Assembly: GCA_038323375.1 (NCBI GenBank)
Contig: JBBQGV010000026.1
Span: forward strand, 1 to 64,000
Length of the DNA: 64,000 nucleotides
Origin: JABWAJ01 sp038323375
GTDB lineage: Bacteria; Bacteroidota; Bacteroidia; Chitinophagales; Saprospiraceae
Direction: 5' to 3'
How positions within the stretch are numbered: the first letter of the stretch is position 1; every line of letters begins with the position of its first letter. Positions 34,698-44,800 of this stretch are shown here, piece by piece. The notes under the pieces are model-generated. The model was not told the origin of the DNA, ran no database searches, and worked only from the letters and a program-made list of their open reading frames with translations. The position numbers and the translations under genes were made by a program.

Positions 34698-35195
34698 ATG
34701 TTACGCAAACAGGAAGACACCATTAAAGAGGTTAAAAACATTTTTTCGGCGCACCTTGAAAAAAGCGGATTCCGCAAAACGCCGGAACGATACGCCATCC
34801 TCGAAGAAATTTACAAACGCACGGATCACTTCGATGCGGAGGCGCTTTATATTCACATGAAGACCCAGAATTACCGGGTGAGCCGCGCCACGGTATACAA
34901 CACGCTGGAACTCTTAGTGAACTGCGACCTCATCAAGAAACATCAGTTTGGGAAAAACTTAGCCCAATACGAAAAATCCTACGGGTATAAGCAACACGAC
35001 CACCTCATTTGTGTGGATTGTGGCAAAGTGCTGGAGTTTTGCGATCCGCGCATTCAGCAAATCAAAAACATGATGGGCGACTTGTTGCATTTCAACATCA
35101 CCCACCACTCACTCAATCTTTACGGACAGTGCAATGGCGCTTGCCCGAATTCGAAGGCCGTTACAAAAGAAGAAGTGGAGGAAGCGGCTCACTAA
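34698..35195 (+). CDS. Fur-family metal-dependent regulator
   Basis: 165 residues. The winged helix (about 15-80: LEKSGFRKTPERYAILEEIY, VSRATVYNTLELL) is standard. The C-terminal metal-binding part has HDHLICVDCGKVLEF (Cys105, Cys108) and QCNGAC (Cys145, Cys149), giving the structural zinc site. Fur, PerR and Zur cannot be separated by eye. It is not adjacent to an obvious iron uptake gene and is separated from purA by a repeat element. Confidence 0.92.
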   Translation: MLRKQEDTIKEVKNIFSAHLEKSGFRKTPERYAILEEIYKRTDHFDAEALYIHMKTQNYRVSRATVYNTLELLVNCDLIKKHQFGKNLAQYEKSYGYKQHDHLICVDCGKVLEFCDPRIQQIKNMMGDLLHFNITHHSLNLYGQCNGACPNSKAVTKEEVEEAAH

Positions 35196-35198
35196 ATT

Positions 35199-35357
35199 GT
35201 GTCTGCCTATTTAGTGTCCGTCCATTTAGTCCCGTGTCTGAACTTTAGAGTTCGAGAGCAAGGCATGTTCTGCCCCAAAAACGGGAGTTTACTCGTGTAA
35301 TTGACCGATTTTGGGGCAGAACATAACGCAGCTATCGGACTCTAAAGACAGACATTA
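35199..35357 (-). repeat. MITE-like element, copy A
   Basis: About 155 bp. The core CATGTTCTGCCCCAAAAACGG pairs imperfectly with CCGATTTTGGGGCAGAACAT, separated by GAGTTTACTCGTGTAATTGA, and the ends carry GTGTCTGAACTTTAGAGT and GACTCTAAAGACAGAC. The inverse complement matches the element at 45007-45175 almost throughout. It fills the gap between the Fur-family gene and purA. Confidence 0.85.
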
Positions 35358-35377
35358 AATATCTGAAATCTGCTGGA

Positions 35378-36646
35378 ATGAAAATAGATGTAATCCTCGG
35401 CCTGCAATGGGGCGACGAAGGCAAAGGCAAAATTGTTGACTTTTTAGCGACCCGGTACGACATCGTTGCCCGGTTTCAGGGGGGGCCAAACGCAGGCCAT
35501 ACCCTCAAGTTTGACGGAAAAAAATACGTGTTGCATACGATCCCTTCCGGGATTTTCCGCGAATCGCTCATCAATCTTATCGGCAATGGTGTGGTCATTG
35601 ACCCCATCACTTTAGTCCGGGAATTGAAAAGTGTGGAAGATGCCGGGGTTGTGTATCGCCACCGCCTGCTCATTTCGCGCAAAGCACACCTGATTCTGCC
35701 CACCCACCGCTACCTTGATCTGGCGTCGGAAAGTGCCAAAGGCAAAGAAAAAATTGGTTCCACGCTCAAAGGCATCGGGCCCACCTACATGGACAAAACC
35801 GGTAGAAATGGCCTGCGCTTCGGCGATATCCAAAGTCCGAATTTTCTTCAAAAATACGAAGCGTTAAAAGCCAAACACCTGACGCTGTTGAACCTGTATC
35901 CGGAAGTCGCTTTTGACTTGGAGCAGGAGGAAGCGCGCTGGATGGCCTGCGTCGAAAGCCTCCGCGAATTGGAGCAGGTGGATGGGGAATACTACCTCAA
36001 TCAGGCTTTGGATGCTGGCAAACGCGTACTGGCTGAAGGTGCCCAGGGTGCCATGCTGGACATTGATTTTGGAACCTATCCTTATGTCACTTCTTCCAAT
36101 ACCGTCACCGCAGGGGTGTGCAGCGGATTGGGCGTGGCACCGCAACGGATAGGGGAGGTCATCGGCATCGCCAAAGCTTACTGCACCAGGGTAGGAGCGG
36201 GGCCTTTCCCGACAGAACAGGACAATGAAACGGGTGAATTCCTTCGCAAGGAAGGCGGCGAATTTGGTGCCACAACCGGCAGGCCGCGCCGCTGTGGCTG
36301 GTTGGATGTGCCGCAACTGCGCTACACCATTATGCTGAACGGGGTCACACAAATTGCCCTGACCAAAATTGATGTACTGAACAGCCTGACCGAGGTGCCT
36401 TATGCAGTGAATTACCGCGTTGATGGCGTGGAAACTTTACAGGTGCCTTACGATCTTTGCGATACCGACGTGGCACCTGCTTACCAAACCGCGCCCGGCT
36501 GGCAGCAATCGCTTGACGGAATTACCGATTACGAAAAAATGCCCGCTGAAGCCCGGCATTACATCGGCCTTCTGGAAACCGCGCTTGGAGTCCCGATTTC
36601 GATGATCTCAACCGGGCCGGAGCGGCAGGAACTGGTGCTGCGGTAG
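35378..36646 (+). CDS. purA: Adenylosuccinate synthetase
   Basis: 422 residues, full length. It catalyses GTP-dependent formation of adenylosuccinate from IMP and aspartate, the first committed step to AMP. It has the GDEGKGK loop (12-18) with catalytic Asp13, the NAGHT motif with His41, GIGPTYMDK, EGAQGAMLDIDFGTYPYVTSSN and TTGRPRRCGWLD. All key residues are present. Its start is 20 bases after repeat copy A, which may carry or disturb its promoter. Confidence 0.97.
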   Translation: MKIDVILGLQWGDEGKGKIVDFLATRYDIVARFQGGPNAGHTLKFDGKKYVLHTIPSGIFRESLINLIGNGVVIDPITLVRELKSVEDAGVVYRHRLLISRKAHLILPTHRYLDLASESAKGKEKIGSTLKGIGPTYMDKTGRNGLRFGDIQSPNFLQKYEALKAKHLTLLNLYPEVAFDLEQEEARWMACVESLRELEQVDGEYYLNQALDAGKRVLAEGAQGAMLDIDFGTYPYVTSSNTVTAGVCSGLGVAPQRIGEVIGIAKAYCTRVGAGPFPTEQDNETGEFLRKEGGEFGATTGRPRRCGWLDVPQLRYTIMLNGVTQIALTKIDVLNSLTEVPYAVNYRVDGVETLQVPYDLCDTDVAPAYQTAPGWQQSLDGITDYEKMPAEARHYIGLLETALGVPISMISTGPERQELVLR

Positions 36647-36647
36647 G

Positions 36648-36716
36648 TTTTAGGCGGTTTAGGTTAGGTGTCGGACACCTCCAAGGTGTACGACACCTAA
36701 CCTAAACCGCCTAAAA
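36648..36716. terminator. Perfect 26-bp inverted repeat behind purA
   Basis: Bases 36648-36673 and 36691-36716 are exact inverted copies (TTTTAGGCGGTTTAGGTTAG..., ending in AAAA/TTTT). The 17-base loop has its own small stem (ACACC/GGTGT). It begins directly after the purA stop and could act as a bidirectional terminator or mRNA 3' end, or be a mobile palindrome. Confidence 0.7.
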
Positions 36717-36759
36717 TCACCTAAAACGACAGAATATTTTCATAAAAGCCGGAATTTTG

Positions 36760-36790
36760 TTTGCTTCGTTAAAAATTAGGGATATTTTTG
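36760..36790 (+). promoter_or_regulatory. Bacteroidota-type promoter for the OmpA-family gene
   Basis: TTTG (36760-36763), 19 bases, TATTTTTG (36783-36790), a perfect match to the TTTG/TAnnTTTG consensus. It implies a 5' leader of roughly 280 bases before the start at 37079. A weaker -7-like TAATTTCG lies at 37034, so a closer promoter is not excluded. The region 36797-37078 holds no gene. Confidence 0.6.
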
Positions 36791-37078
36791 TAACAAATTA
36801 CTAAACAGGGCTTTACCTGTCATGCTTTCTTTACACCTTTTGAGAGCAGCCAAATAGCTAAAGTCCGTTGACTATCAAGGTAATAGAGCAACATTGTGTC
36901 CACTTTGAGTGAAAACCGCTGTCTACTCCCAAGCCCATATCCTTTCTGGAAATCTTTTTGTACACATACATTTTACAAACGATGCACTTGATTTTTTCAA
37001 CAAAGTCTTCATTTTCCTGCAACGGAATCGAAGATAATTTCGTAATTATATTCCATGAACTGATTTAAATCCTACCCT

Positions 37079-38560
37079 ATGAAAAGAGGAATGACTTTGA
37101 ATTTTGCAGGGATGGCCTTTTTGATGGCTGTCTTATTTTCTACCCCGGCGCTTGCACAAGACAAACCTGCCGTTGCATCCGGGACCAGCAGCAGCACACC
37201 GAAACCCAAAAGTATGTGGGAAGTTGGTTTGCATGCAGGAACCATGTTTGCCGGAGGCGACATCAACTCTAAATTTGGCGTGGCTGGCGGCGTTCACTTC
37301 CGTAAAGCGATTGACCACTTGTTTTCCATTCGTATAGATGCCCTGGGCGGTATGCTGTCCGGTGAGTCTTTCGACCCGGATCGCAACTACGAATCCACCT
37401 GGTTATCAGGAACTGCATTTGGGGTCTTGAGCCTGAACAGCTTCCGTTTCGACCGAACCGCAAGGAAAGTGAACTACTACGCCATGGTAGGCGGTGGTGG
37501 GAATAGCTTCGAAACTGCTTTTGAGCAGGAAGACCAGCCCCGCTTTGATACGATCGAGTATCAATTGGCGCCCCACATGGCTCTGGGAGCGGGTATTTCT
37601 TTCCGCCTCGGCAAACGGTTTAATATCGGCATCGAGCATCAGGTAATTTCACTTTTTGGTCGCCGCTCCGATTTGCTCGACGGTTTTGAAAAAGAAGGCG
37701 GCGTACGCACACCTTTCCGCGATTTGATCAATTACACCAACTTGCGCCTCAACTTTAATATCGGCAATGCATCCAGCCAGTCGGAGCCACTTTATTGGGT
37801 GAATCCGCTTGACAATGTGTTCAAAGATGTGGACGCCATCAAAAAACGCCAGGATGAATTATTGGCGGATTCTGATGGCGATGGTGTTATTGACGCCGTG
37901 GATGAAGATCCCAATACGCCGCCAGATGTGCCGGTGGATACCAAAGGCCGCGTACTCGACAGCGACAAGGACGGCATAGCCGATTACAAAGACAAAGAAC
38001 CTTACTACCCACCCCGGGCCGGCGAAACGGTAAACTCCGATGGCGTGGTAACGAACCCCATCGGTGGTGCCGGTGTGACTGAAGCACGCGTGAAAGAACT
38101 CATTGATGAAGCGCTTGATCGCCGCGGTGTTGGCGCAGGTGGTGCTGGCGGAACTGGCGGCGGCGGTGGCGTCACAGAGATGTTCCTGCCGATGATTCAC
38201 TTTGCCAGCGAAAGCAACCAGGTCAAATATTCGGATTACGGTACCTTAGCCGGCGTAGCCCGGGTGTTGAAAGGCAATCCCAATATTCGTTTGGTCGTGG
38301 CTGGCCATACCGACCAGACCGGCCCCGAAGCATTGAACGATTGGTTGTCTTACCAGCGCGCCAATTCCATCATCGAACACTTAGTGACTAACCACGGGAT
38401 CGGTCGCGGACGCTTAGTGCTGCAATGGGAAGGTAAAAAGAATGCCCTGGTGCCTGTTACCAGCAGCTATATGAACCGCAGGGCGGAATTCCGCGTAGCA
38501 ACGCAAGGCGATGTGGAAATGGATCCTCCGGCAAAACCTTCGGGTAAGGATGGTTATTGA
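37079..38560 (+). CDS. OmpA-family outer-membrane protein with calcium-binding-type repeats
   Basis: 493 residues. Signal peptide (ending TPALAQ), then a beta-barrel-like part (about 45-235). Next come TSP3-like Asp-rich repeats (DSDGDGVIDAVDEDP, DSDKDGIADYKDKEP, about 260-315), a Gly-rich linker with AGGAGGTGGGGG (about 350-362), and a C-terminal OmpA domain (about 365-485: HFASESNQVKYSDYGTL, VVAGHTDQTG, NRRAEFRV) that binds peptidoglycan. An abundant structural protein tethering the outer membrane to the wall. Monocistronic, with a long leader. Confidence 0.92.
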   Translation: MKRGMTLNFAGMAFLMAVLFSTPALAQDKPAVASGTSSSTPKPKSMWEVGLHAGTMFAGGDINSKFGVAGGVHFRKAIDHLFSIRIDALGGMLSGESFDPDRNYESTWLSGTAFGVLSLNSFRFDRTARKVNYYAMVGGGGNSFETAFEQEDQPRFDTIEYQLAPHMALGAGISFRLGKRFNIGIEHQVISLFGRRSDLLDGFEKEGGVRTPFRDLINYTNLRLNFNIGNASSQSEPLYWVNPLDNVFKDVDAIKKRQDELLADSDGDGVIDAVDEDPNTPPDVPVDTKGRVLDSDKDGIADYKDKEPYYPPRAGETVNSDGVVTNPIGGAGVTEARVKELIDEALDRRGVGAGGAGGTGGGGGVTEMFLPMIHFASESNQVKYSDYGTLAGVARVLKGNPNIRLVVAGHTDQTGPEALNDWLSYQRANSIIEHLVTNHGIGRGRLVLQWEGKKNALVPVTSSYMNRRAEFRVATQGDVEMDPPAKPSGKDGY

Positions 38561-38879
38561 TACATGACCGTTACATTAGCAGAAAAATTTAAAAAGACAA
38601 TAGGTCTTATCGTACAGGAGACATCCCAAATTTTTGGGATGTCTCCTGTCATTTATAGTGTTTTGAGCATTGCGTACCAGAATAATCCTTCTCTGCATCA
38701 TAATCGTATAGATAGGAACGAAGCAGGAGTAATGAATGATAGATGAGATGAATGTTGATTTTTGATGTAGAAGGCTTACTCGTTCCTTGTTTGCGGGTTT
38801 TGTCCATCATCAATTGTCAATCATGTAATCATCAATCATCAATAAAAATCAGCGCTCAATGCGCTCATGGCATTGTCAA
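38561..38879. other. Intergenic region between OmpA and a T9SS gene
   Basis: Holds the 38614-38649 hairpin, then about 230 bases with repeated ATCATCAAT/TCAATCAT words and no credible gene. Confidence 0.5.
38614..38649 (+). terminator. 17-bp hairpin behind the OmpA gene
   Basis: ACAGGAGACATCCCAAA (38614-38630) pairs perfectly with 38633-38649. It shares the CATCCC...TTTTTGGGATG core with 19008-19041. Likely terminator or repeated palindrome. Confidence 0.6.
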
Positions 38880-39668
38880 TCACACTTTTACCCACTTTTT
38901 CGTACGCCGGCTATTGCCAAACTCCAGTACGACAAAATAAAGCCCGGGAGTTAAAGCCGAAACATCCATGGCGGTGATTATGCCGTCATCCGAACGGTTG
39001 GTGGTCAACGACAACACTTGCCCATAAGCATTCAGGAAATACAGCCGGTCCGGAGCGCCGATACGGGGGTCTATTTTAAGGTTGAGTTGGTCCCTTGCAG
39101 GATTGGGGTACAGCCCTATTAAAACATCTTCCGCCTGAATTTCTTCCGTATCCGTCAGCAGGCTGCATGTTTCCAGCCCATTTTTAAAATCCGTGTAGGA
39201 TTCAGCGCTTAAGCCCGGACGGATCGGCCCCACGATGTTTCCGCCCGAATAGTGTAAAAAATACCGACCACAACCCAGCAGGTTGAAAACCGGATACGGA
39301 ATGCCCTGTCCTGTGCCGCCGCCATCGTACAAGGCCAGCACCACCGTATCTCCAACTTCAAAATAGAATAAGGATTCGTTACAATTGAGGCCATCCTGTC
39401 CCGGAACACTGATGGTGTCCAGTGTTGGGTTTTCGGTTTTCAGCCACTCAATCACTTCAACATCCATCACCGGCCCTTGATTTTGACCAGCAATATACTT
39501 GTTGATGACCTTCCCAAAAGTAATTTGATGGTTGGCACCAAACAGGTTGCTTTCGCCTAAAGTGATACAAAAATAATCAGAGAGATAAATGCAGGAACAC
39601 GCCAATGCAGTTTGCTTTGCCACGGATAAACAAAGCGTCAGGAGTAACACGGGGAACACTTTTTTCAT
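38880..39668 (-). CDS. Secreted protein with CSC N-terminus and T9SS sorting domain
   Basis: 262 residues from the ATG at 39668 (MKKVFPVLLLTLCLS); the longer frame to 39737 adds residues before the signal peptide. After cleavage the protein starts with ACSCIYLSDYFC, then ITFGKVINKYIAG and VEVIEWLKTENPTLDTI, which resembles the NTR/TIMP-like fold whose first residues are Cys. It ends with a T9SS type A domain (IGLYPNPARDQLNL...SALTPGLYFVVLEF). Extracellular or surface-bound; function unknown. Confidence 0.75.
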   Translation of the reverse strand: MKKVFPVLLLTLCLSVAKQTALACSCIYLSDYFCITLGESNLFGANHQITFGKVINKYIAGQNQGPVMDVEVIEWLKTENPTLDTISVPGQDGLNCNESLFYFEVGDTVVLALYDGGGTGQGIPYPVFNLLGCGRYFLHYSGGNIVGPIRPGLSAESYTDFKNGLETCSLLTDTEEIQAEDVLIGLYPNPARDQLNLKIDPRIGAPDRLYFLNAYGQVLSLTTNRSDDGIITAMDVSALTPGLYFVVLEFGNSRRTKKWVKV

Positions 39669-39846
39669 AAGCTTTATTTTTAAGAAGTAAAGAAAAAACG
39701 ACTGCGCCGGTCGCTGTGCACAGGGCAGTAGCGACAACTATAAGAAGGTAGACTGTGTTGAATGTACATAGGGTTGGGAAAACAGGCTCTGATCGTCAAC
39801 ATTCATCACTATTTTCTTCTTGGTGTAGTCATGGTGAGGTGTTTTT

Positions 39847-39878
39847 TTTGTTTTTCCCCTTTAGAAAAAATAATTTCG
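39847..39878 (+). promoter_or_regulatory. Promoter candidate for the glucan utilisation locus
   Basis: TTTG (39847-39850), 20 bases, TAATTTCG (39871-39878), a near match to the Bacteroidota consensus, 77 bases upstream of the first gene of the locus. Confidence 0.5.
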
Positions 39879-39955
39879 TTCTGGAAATGCAGTGGATGAT
39901 AGAATAAAAGCAATCCAAGCTAAACGAGATTGCAATTAAAGTTGTAAACGAGCGC

Positions 39956-41806
39956 ATGAGAACAAAGTTGACACATACCTTCCTGGGGTTGTTGATGGCC
40001 TCATTTTTGCTGGCTCAGCCTGCTGCTCCCGGCGGAGTAACGGCCACTGGATACGATAGTCATGTAGAATTGAGGTGGCAGCCCAACGCGGAAAGCAACA
40101 TCAGTTACTACCGGATACATCGCGCCGATGGCGCAGGGCAACCTTTCTTATTTGTAAAAGACGTGCCTGCAAACCAACGCTGGTATATAGATTTTATAGG
40201 TTACTCACCTGCCGGTTCCCCGCAATCTTACCACATTACCGCATTCAATGCATCCTCACAGCAATCCGCACCCTCCGCTACCATGGATGCCCCCACGGCG
40301 CCCATGAGCGATGAGGAACTGATGGACATGGCACAGCGCTACACCTTTCGCTATTTCTGGGATTTTGGCCACCCGGTCAGCGGTATGGCTCGCGAGCGGA
40401 ATACTTCGGGCGACATCGTTACGACTGGAGGCACGGGTTTTGGGGTCATGGCCATCTTAGTCGGAATTGAACGGGGCTACATCACCCGGGAACAAGGTTT
40501 ACAGCGGTTGATCCAAATTGCTACTTTCCTCCAGTTGGTGGCCGATCGTTTTCATGGAGCTTTTCCCCATTGGATGAACGGGAATACTGGAGATGTCGTG
40601 CCTTTCAGCCAGTTTGACAATGGCGGCGACTTGGTTGAAACTGCTTTTTTGATCCAGGGTCTGTTGGCGGCAAGGCAATATTTTAACCAAAATGTGCCGC
40701 TTGAAAGCTCCCTTCGCAATGTGATTACTGATGTTTGGGAAAGCGTAGAGTGGGACTGGTACCGTAAAAATAACAGCAACGTGCTCTATTGGCACTGGTC
40801 GCCCAATCACAACTGGCAGATGAACTTCCCATTACGCGGCTTCAACGAGGTAATGATTACGTACCTGCTGGCAGTGGCTTCGCCAACCCACGGGGTTCCG
40901 GCCAGCTTGTACCAGAGCGGATGGACTGCACCGGGTTATGTGAATGGACAAACGTATTATGGTTACAAACTCGACGTCGGACCCTACAAAGGCGGGCCGC
41001 TGTTTTTTGCCCACTATTCCTTCCTCGGTTTTGACCCGCGCAACAAACGCGACGCATACACGAACTATTTCACCCGCAACCGGAATCATACCCTCATCAA
41101 CAGGGCGTATTGTATAGAAAATCCTGAAAATCACGAAGGATACAGTGCAGACTCCTGGGGACTTACGGCCAGCGACAACCCCTGGGGGTATTCGGCGCAC
41201 GAAGCAACCCTGAACAGCGATAATGGCACCATCTCGCCAACGGCGGCGTTGTCTTCCATGCCCTATACGCCGGGCGTTTCGATGGACGCGCTCCGCCATT
41301 TTTACCGCAACCTTGGAGACCGCCTTTGGGGGTACTATGGCTTTTACGACGCCTTTAACGAGGATCAGAACTGGTTTGCAAGTTCTTACCTCGCCATTGA
41401 TCAGGGACCGATTATTTCTATGATCGAAAACCACCGCAGCGGCTTGTTGTGGGATTTGTTTATGGCAGATCCGGAAATGCAGCAGGCCGTAGCCGCTGTC
41501 GGTTTTGTAGAGGACGTTACCGCAACGGAGGAAGAAGCCACAAGCGCTTCACTCAACCTGAGTGTCTTCCCTAATCCCGCCACAACGCAGTTTACGCTCA
41601 GTTTTCAATTGACCGAACGCACGGCGATGGCTGCCACGCTCAAAGATTTGCACGGAAAAACAATTGCAGCGCTATTTGATCCTGAAGAAATGACGCCCGG
41701 AGATTATTCACTCCAATTCCCGCTACCTGTGTCCTCGGGTGTCTACATCCTTCACCTCCAGACAGGTGCCACACGCATCGCAAAAAAGATCTTGGTTTTG
41801 GAATAA
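39956..41806 (+). CDS. Secreted glucoamylase-like (PF10091, GH144-type) hydrolase with FnIII and T9SS domains
   Basis: 616 residues. Signal peptide (about 1-20), a fibronectin type III-like domain (about 24-110, VTATGYDSHVELRW), the catalytic-type domain (about 117-510) and a T9SS sorting domain (about 535-616, VFPNPATTQFTL, SGVYILHL). The catalytic part has FRYFWDFGHP, TGGTGFGVMAILVGIERGYI, DNGGDLVETAFLIQG, WHWSPNH, RGFNEVMITYLL, SYLAIDQGPIISMIENHRSG. PF10091 includes the GH144 endo-beta-1,2-glucanases. It shares this domain with the lipoprotein at 45286 and would work outside the cell on polymer. The exact specificity is inferred. Confidence 0.85.
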   Translation: MRTKLTHTFLGLLMASFLLAQPAAPGGVTATGYDSHVELRWQPNAESNISYYRIHRADGAGQPFLFVKDVPANQRWYIDFIGYSPAGSPQSYHITAFNASSQQSAPSATMDAPTAPMSDEELMDMAQRYTFRYFWDFGHPVSGMARERNTSGDIVTTGGTGFGVMAILVGIERGYITREQGLQRLIQIATFLQLVADRFHGAFPHWMNGNTGDVVPFSQFDNGGDLVETAFLIQGLLAARQYFNQNVPLESSLRNVITDVWESVEWDWYRKNNSNVLYWHWSPNHNWQMNFPLRGFNEVMITYLLAVASPTHGVPASLYQSGWTAPGYVNGQTYYGYKLDVGPYKGGPLFFAHYSFLGFDPRNKRDAYTNYFTRNRNHTLINRAYCIENPENHEGYSADSWGLTASDNPWGYSAHEATLNSDNGTISPTAALSSMPYTPGVSMDALRHFYRNLGDRLWGYYGFYDAFNEDQNWFASSYLAIDQGPIISMIENHRSGLLWDLFMADPEMQQAVAAVGFVEDVTATEEEATSASLNLSVFPNPATTQFTLSFQLTERTAMAATLKDLHGKTIAALFDPEEMTPGDYSLQFPLPVSSGVYILHLQTGATRIAKKILVLE

Positions 41807-41842
41807 TAAACACATTCATATTTTAAATAAACACACAACTTT

Positions 41843-44800
41843 ATGAAACGATTGCTACTATCAGCCCTATCTCTTCTCTTTTTGTCAACTATGGCAATTG
41901 GGCAGATTGTTTACGAAGATTTTGAAGGCGGCTCTGCCGACCTAAACTGGGTCGGTGCCGATGGAACCTACAACGGCCTCGTCGTGAACCCCGATCAGTC
42001 GGGTGTGAATGCGAGTGCCGCATGCGGTTCTTACACCAAATCCGGCGCTCATGCTTACAGCTTGTTCATTGCCGATCTGGGCGCACCGATGAACCTGACC
42101 ACGAACAATCAGTTCAAAATTCAGGTCTATTCCACGGCTGCAACGCAGATTCTGCTCAAGCTGGAAGGAACCGGCCCGGCCATCGAAGGCATCAAGCCGA
42201 TCACACAAGTGAACCAGTGGGTGGAATATACCTTCGATTTTAGCGCTGCAGCAGGTTATACCGGCCTGTCGAAAATCATTATTTTCTTCGATCCCGGTGT
42301 GGAAACCAGCGCGGACACCTACCTCTTCGACAACCTCCGGGCAACAGGCCCCGGTATTGTTTATGAAGATTTTGAAGGCGGCGTTGCCGACCTGAACTGG
42401 GTTGGCGCCGACGGAACCTACAATGGCGTGGTTGAAAATGAAGATTCTAACTCCGTTAACGGCAGCGAATTTGCCGGTTCTTACACCAAATCCGGCGCGC
42501 ATGCTTACAGCTTGTTCATTACCGACCTCGGTGCGCCGATGGACTTGACAGTGAACAACCAGTTTAAAATTCAGATTTTCGCGACGGCAGCTACCCAGTT
42601 GTTGATGAAGCTGGAAGGTACTGGCGGCGCAATCGAAGCCATCAAAAACATTGCCGTCACAGGCGCGTGGCAGGAGTACACCTTCGACTTTAGCGCGGCG
42701 GCGAACAACACCGGCCTTTCCAAAATCATCCTCTTTTTTGATCCGGGTGAGGAAACCAGTACCGACACGTACCTGTTTGACAACTTAGTTGCCGTATCCG
42801 AAGGTGCCTGCGCTAATGCCACGCCTGATGCGGATATTATTGACGATTTTGAATGCAATCGCAATGCCACGTATGGAGCAGCCTGGGAGTTCCTGACTGT
42901 GGTTAACAATCCGAACGTTTCTGTGGTGAACCCCAGCGCCAAAGTAGGTCGTTTGGAAGATCCTCCCGGCCCGTGGTATGCATTGGTGATTGACTACCAG
43001 AATCCGATTGACCTAAGTACGAAGAACTTCATCAGTATAAAAGTATGGGCACCACGCACCGGAAACCTGTTGTTCAAATTAGAAGGTGGGATTTCTCCGG
43101 CTGCGGAAATATTTGTGCCCGTTACAGAAGTCAACCAGTGGGTAGAATACATAGTGGATTTTAGCGCGCAAGCCGCTGCCAATCACAAACGGATCGCCAT
43201 TTTTGTGAACGCGGGCAACGGTGATTTTGATGGAGATATTTATTACTTAGACGACATCAAGCGCATCGCAGCGCCTATTCCCGGCCCGCTTGAAGATTTT
43301 GAAGACGGCCAGTTTGCTGGTGCAGACCTTTTCTGGCTGCCGTTGAATGGCGATAATGTGTTGCACGGAATTTACGGCGGCGTTGTGGCTAACCCGGCAC
43401 CCAACGGGGTTAATGACAGCCCGAACATAGGCCGTTACACCAAAGGTTCGTCGCCGTTCAGCACCCTTTCGGGATTTTTGCCGGATGTTATTGACCTGTC
43501 TTCCAACTCGCAGATCAACCTCGATGTTTGGGCACCAGCAGGTTCTACCAGTGTGCGTATGCAATTGGTGAGCGCAACGCAGGGCAACAAAGAAGTAACC
43601 CGCGACCTTACGGCAACCGGCGAATGGGTAGAACTCAATTTCGATTTTTCTGCTTTTTCTGCCATTACCGACTTCCAGCAGGTGAACCTCCTGTTTGATC
43701 CGGGCGTAGCAGGCGCAGGAACGATTTATTACTACGACAACCTCCAGCAGGGCATCAGCACAGTTGATCCATGCGAAGGCGTAGAGCCGATTGCCAACAT
43801 TGTAGACGATTTTGAATGCCAGCGCAACGTGCTTTATTCTACAGGTGAAAATAACCTTGAGGTAGTGAACAACCCATCTTTAGAAAGCACCAATCCAAGC
43901 TTGAAATCAGGCGAATACACCGATCCTCAGGATGAATGGTCTGCGTTGGTACTAGACTTCGGTCAGACGATTGACTTGTCGCTGTACAACCAGTTCACGA
44001 TCTCCATCCGTTCGGCGGCGGTCGTTCCATTGCTGTTCAAATTGGAAGGCGGCACTTCTCCTGCAGTAGAAGTTTTTACCGAAGTAAGCGCCACGAACGC
44101 ATGGGTGAAATATTCCATTGATTTCAGTGCCTTTTCAGGACAGGACCACAAAAAAGTAGCCATCTTCTTCAACGCCGGCCAGTTAGCAGGTGCCAACGAT
44201 GTATACCATATTGACAACATTTCCTGGGCAAGAGCGCCTTATACCACTTGTGTGATGGATTTTGAATCGCCCGAGTTTTCGGTTACCAACTGGCGCTATT
44301 TTGCCAACGGTTCTTTAGAAGGTACGCCTTTTGAAATCGTGGACAACCCGGCTCCCGGAGGCACGAACAACAGCGATAATGTCGGTATTTTTGTGGAAGC
44401 AGCTGACGGTGCGGAGTTTGCAGGGATGTATGCTGACCTGGAAGCGCCAATCGTTTTTCCTGACTTGGCCAACAAGACCATTAGCATGAAAGTATTGTCG
44501 AACAACACCGGCATCATGACGATGAAACTCGAAGGTTCTGCAACAGGAGCGCCTTCTACGCCCGACAACAACGTGGATTACACAACGCCCGGTGTTTGGC
44601 AGACCCTGAGCTGGAATTTTGCCGCAGTACCGGATGACGCACAGTACAGGCGCGTTACCCTTATTCTGAATTTTGGCGTCATTCCCGGAGTAACTACGTT
44701 CCACTATTTTGACGACATCGCCATCGGCGCCGCTGTATGTACGCCGGTTGGTACAGATGAACTGGCCATTGAGCGCCTGAGCATCGCACCGAACCCGACT

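Noticed and set aside
35864..36352. 162-codon antisense ORF in purA
   Set aside because: purA is unambiguous; the antisense frame has no features.
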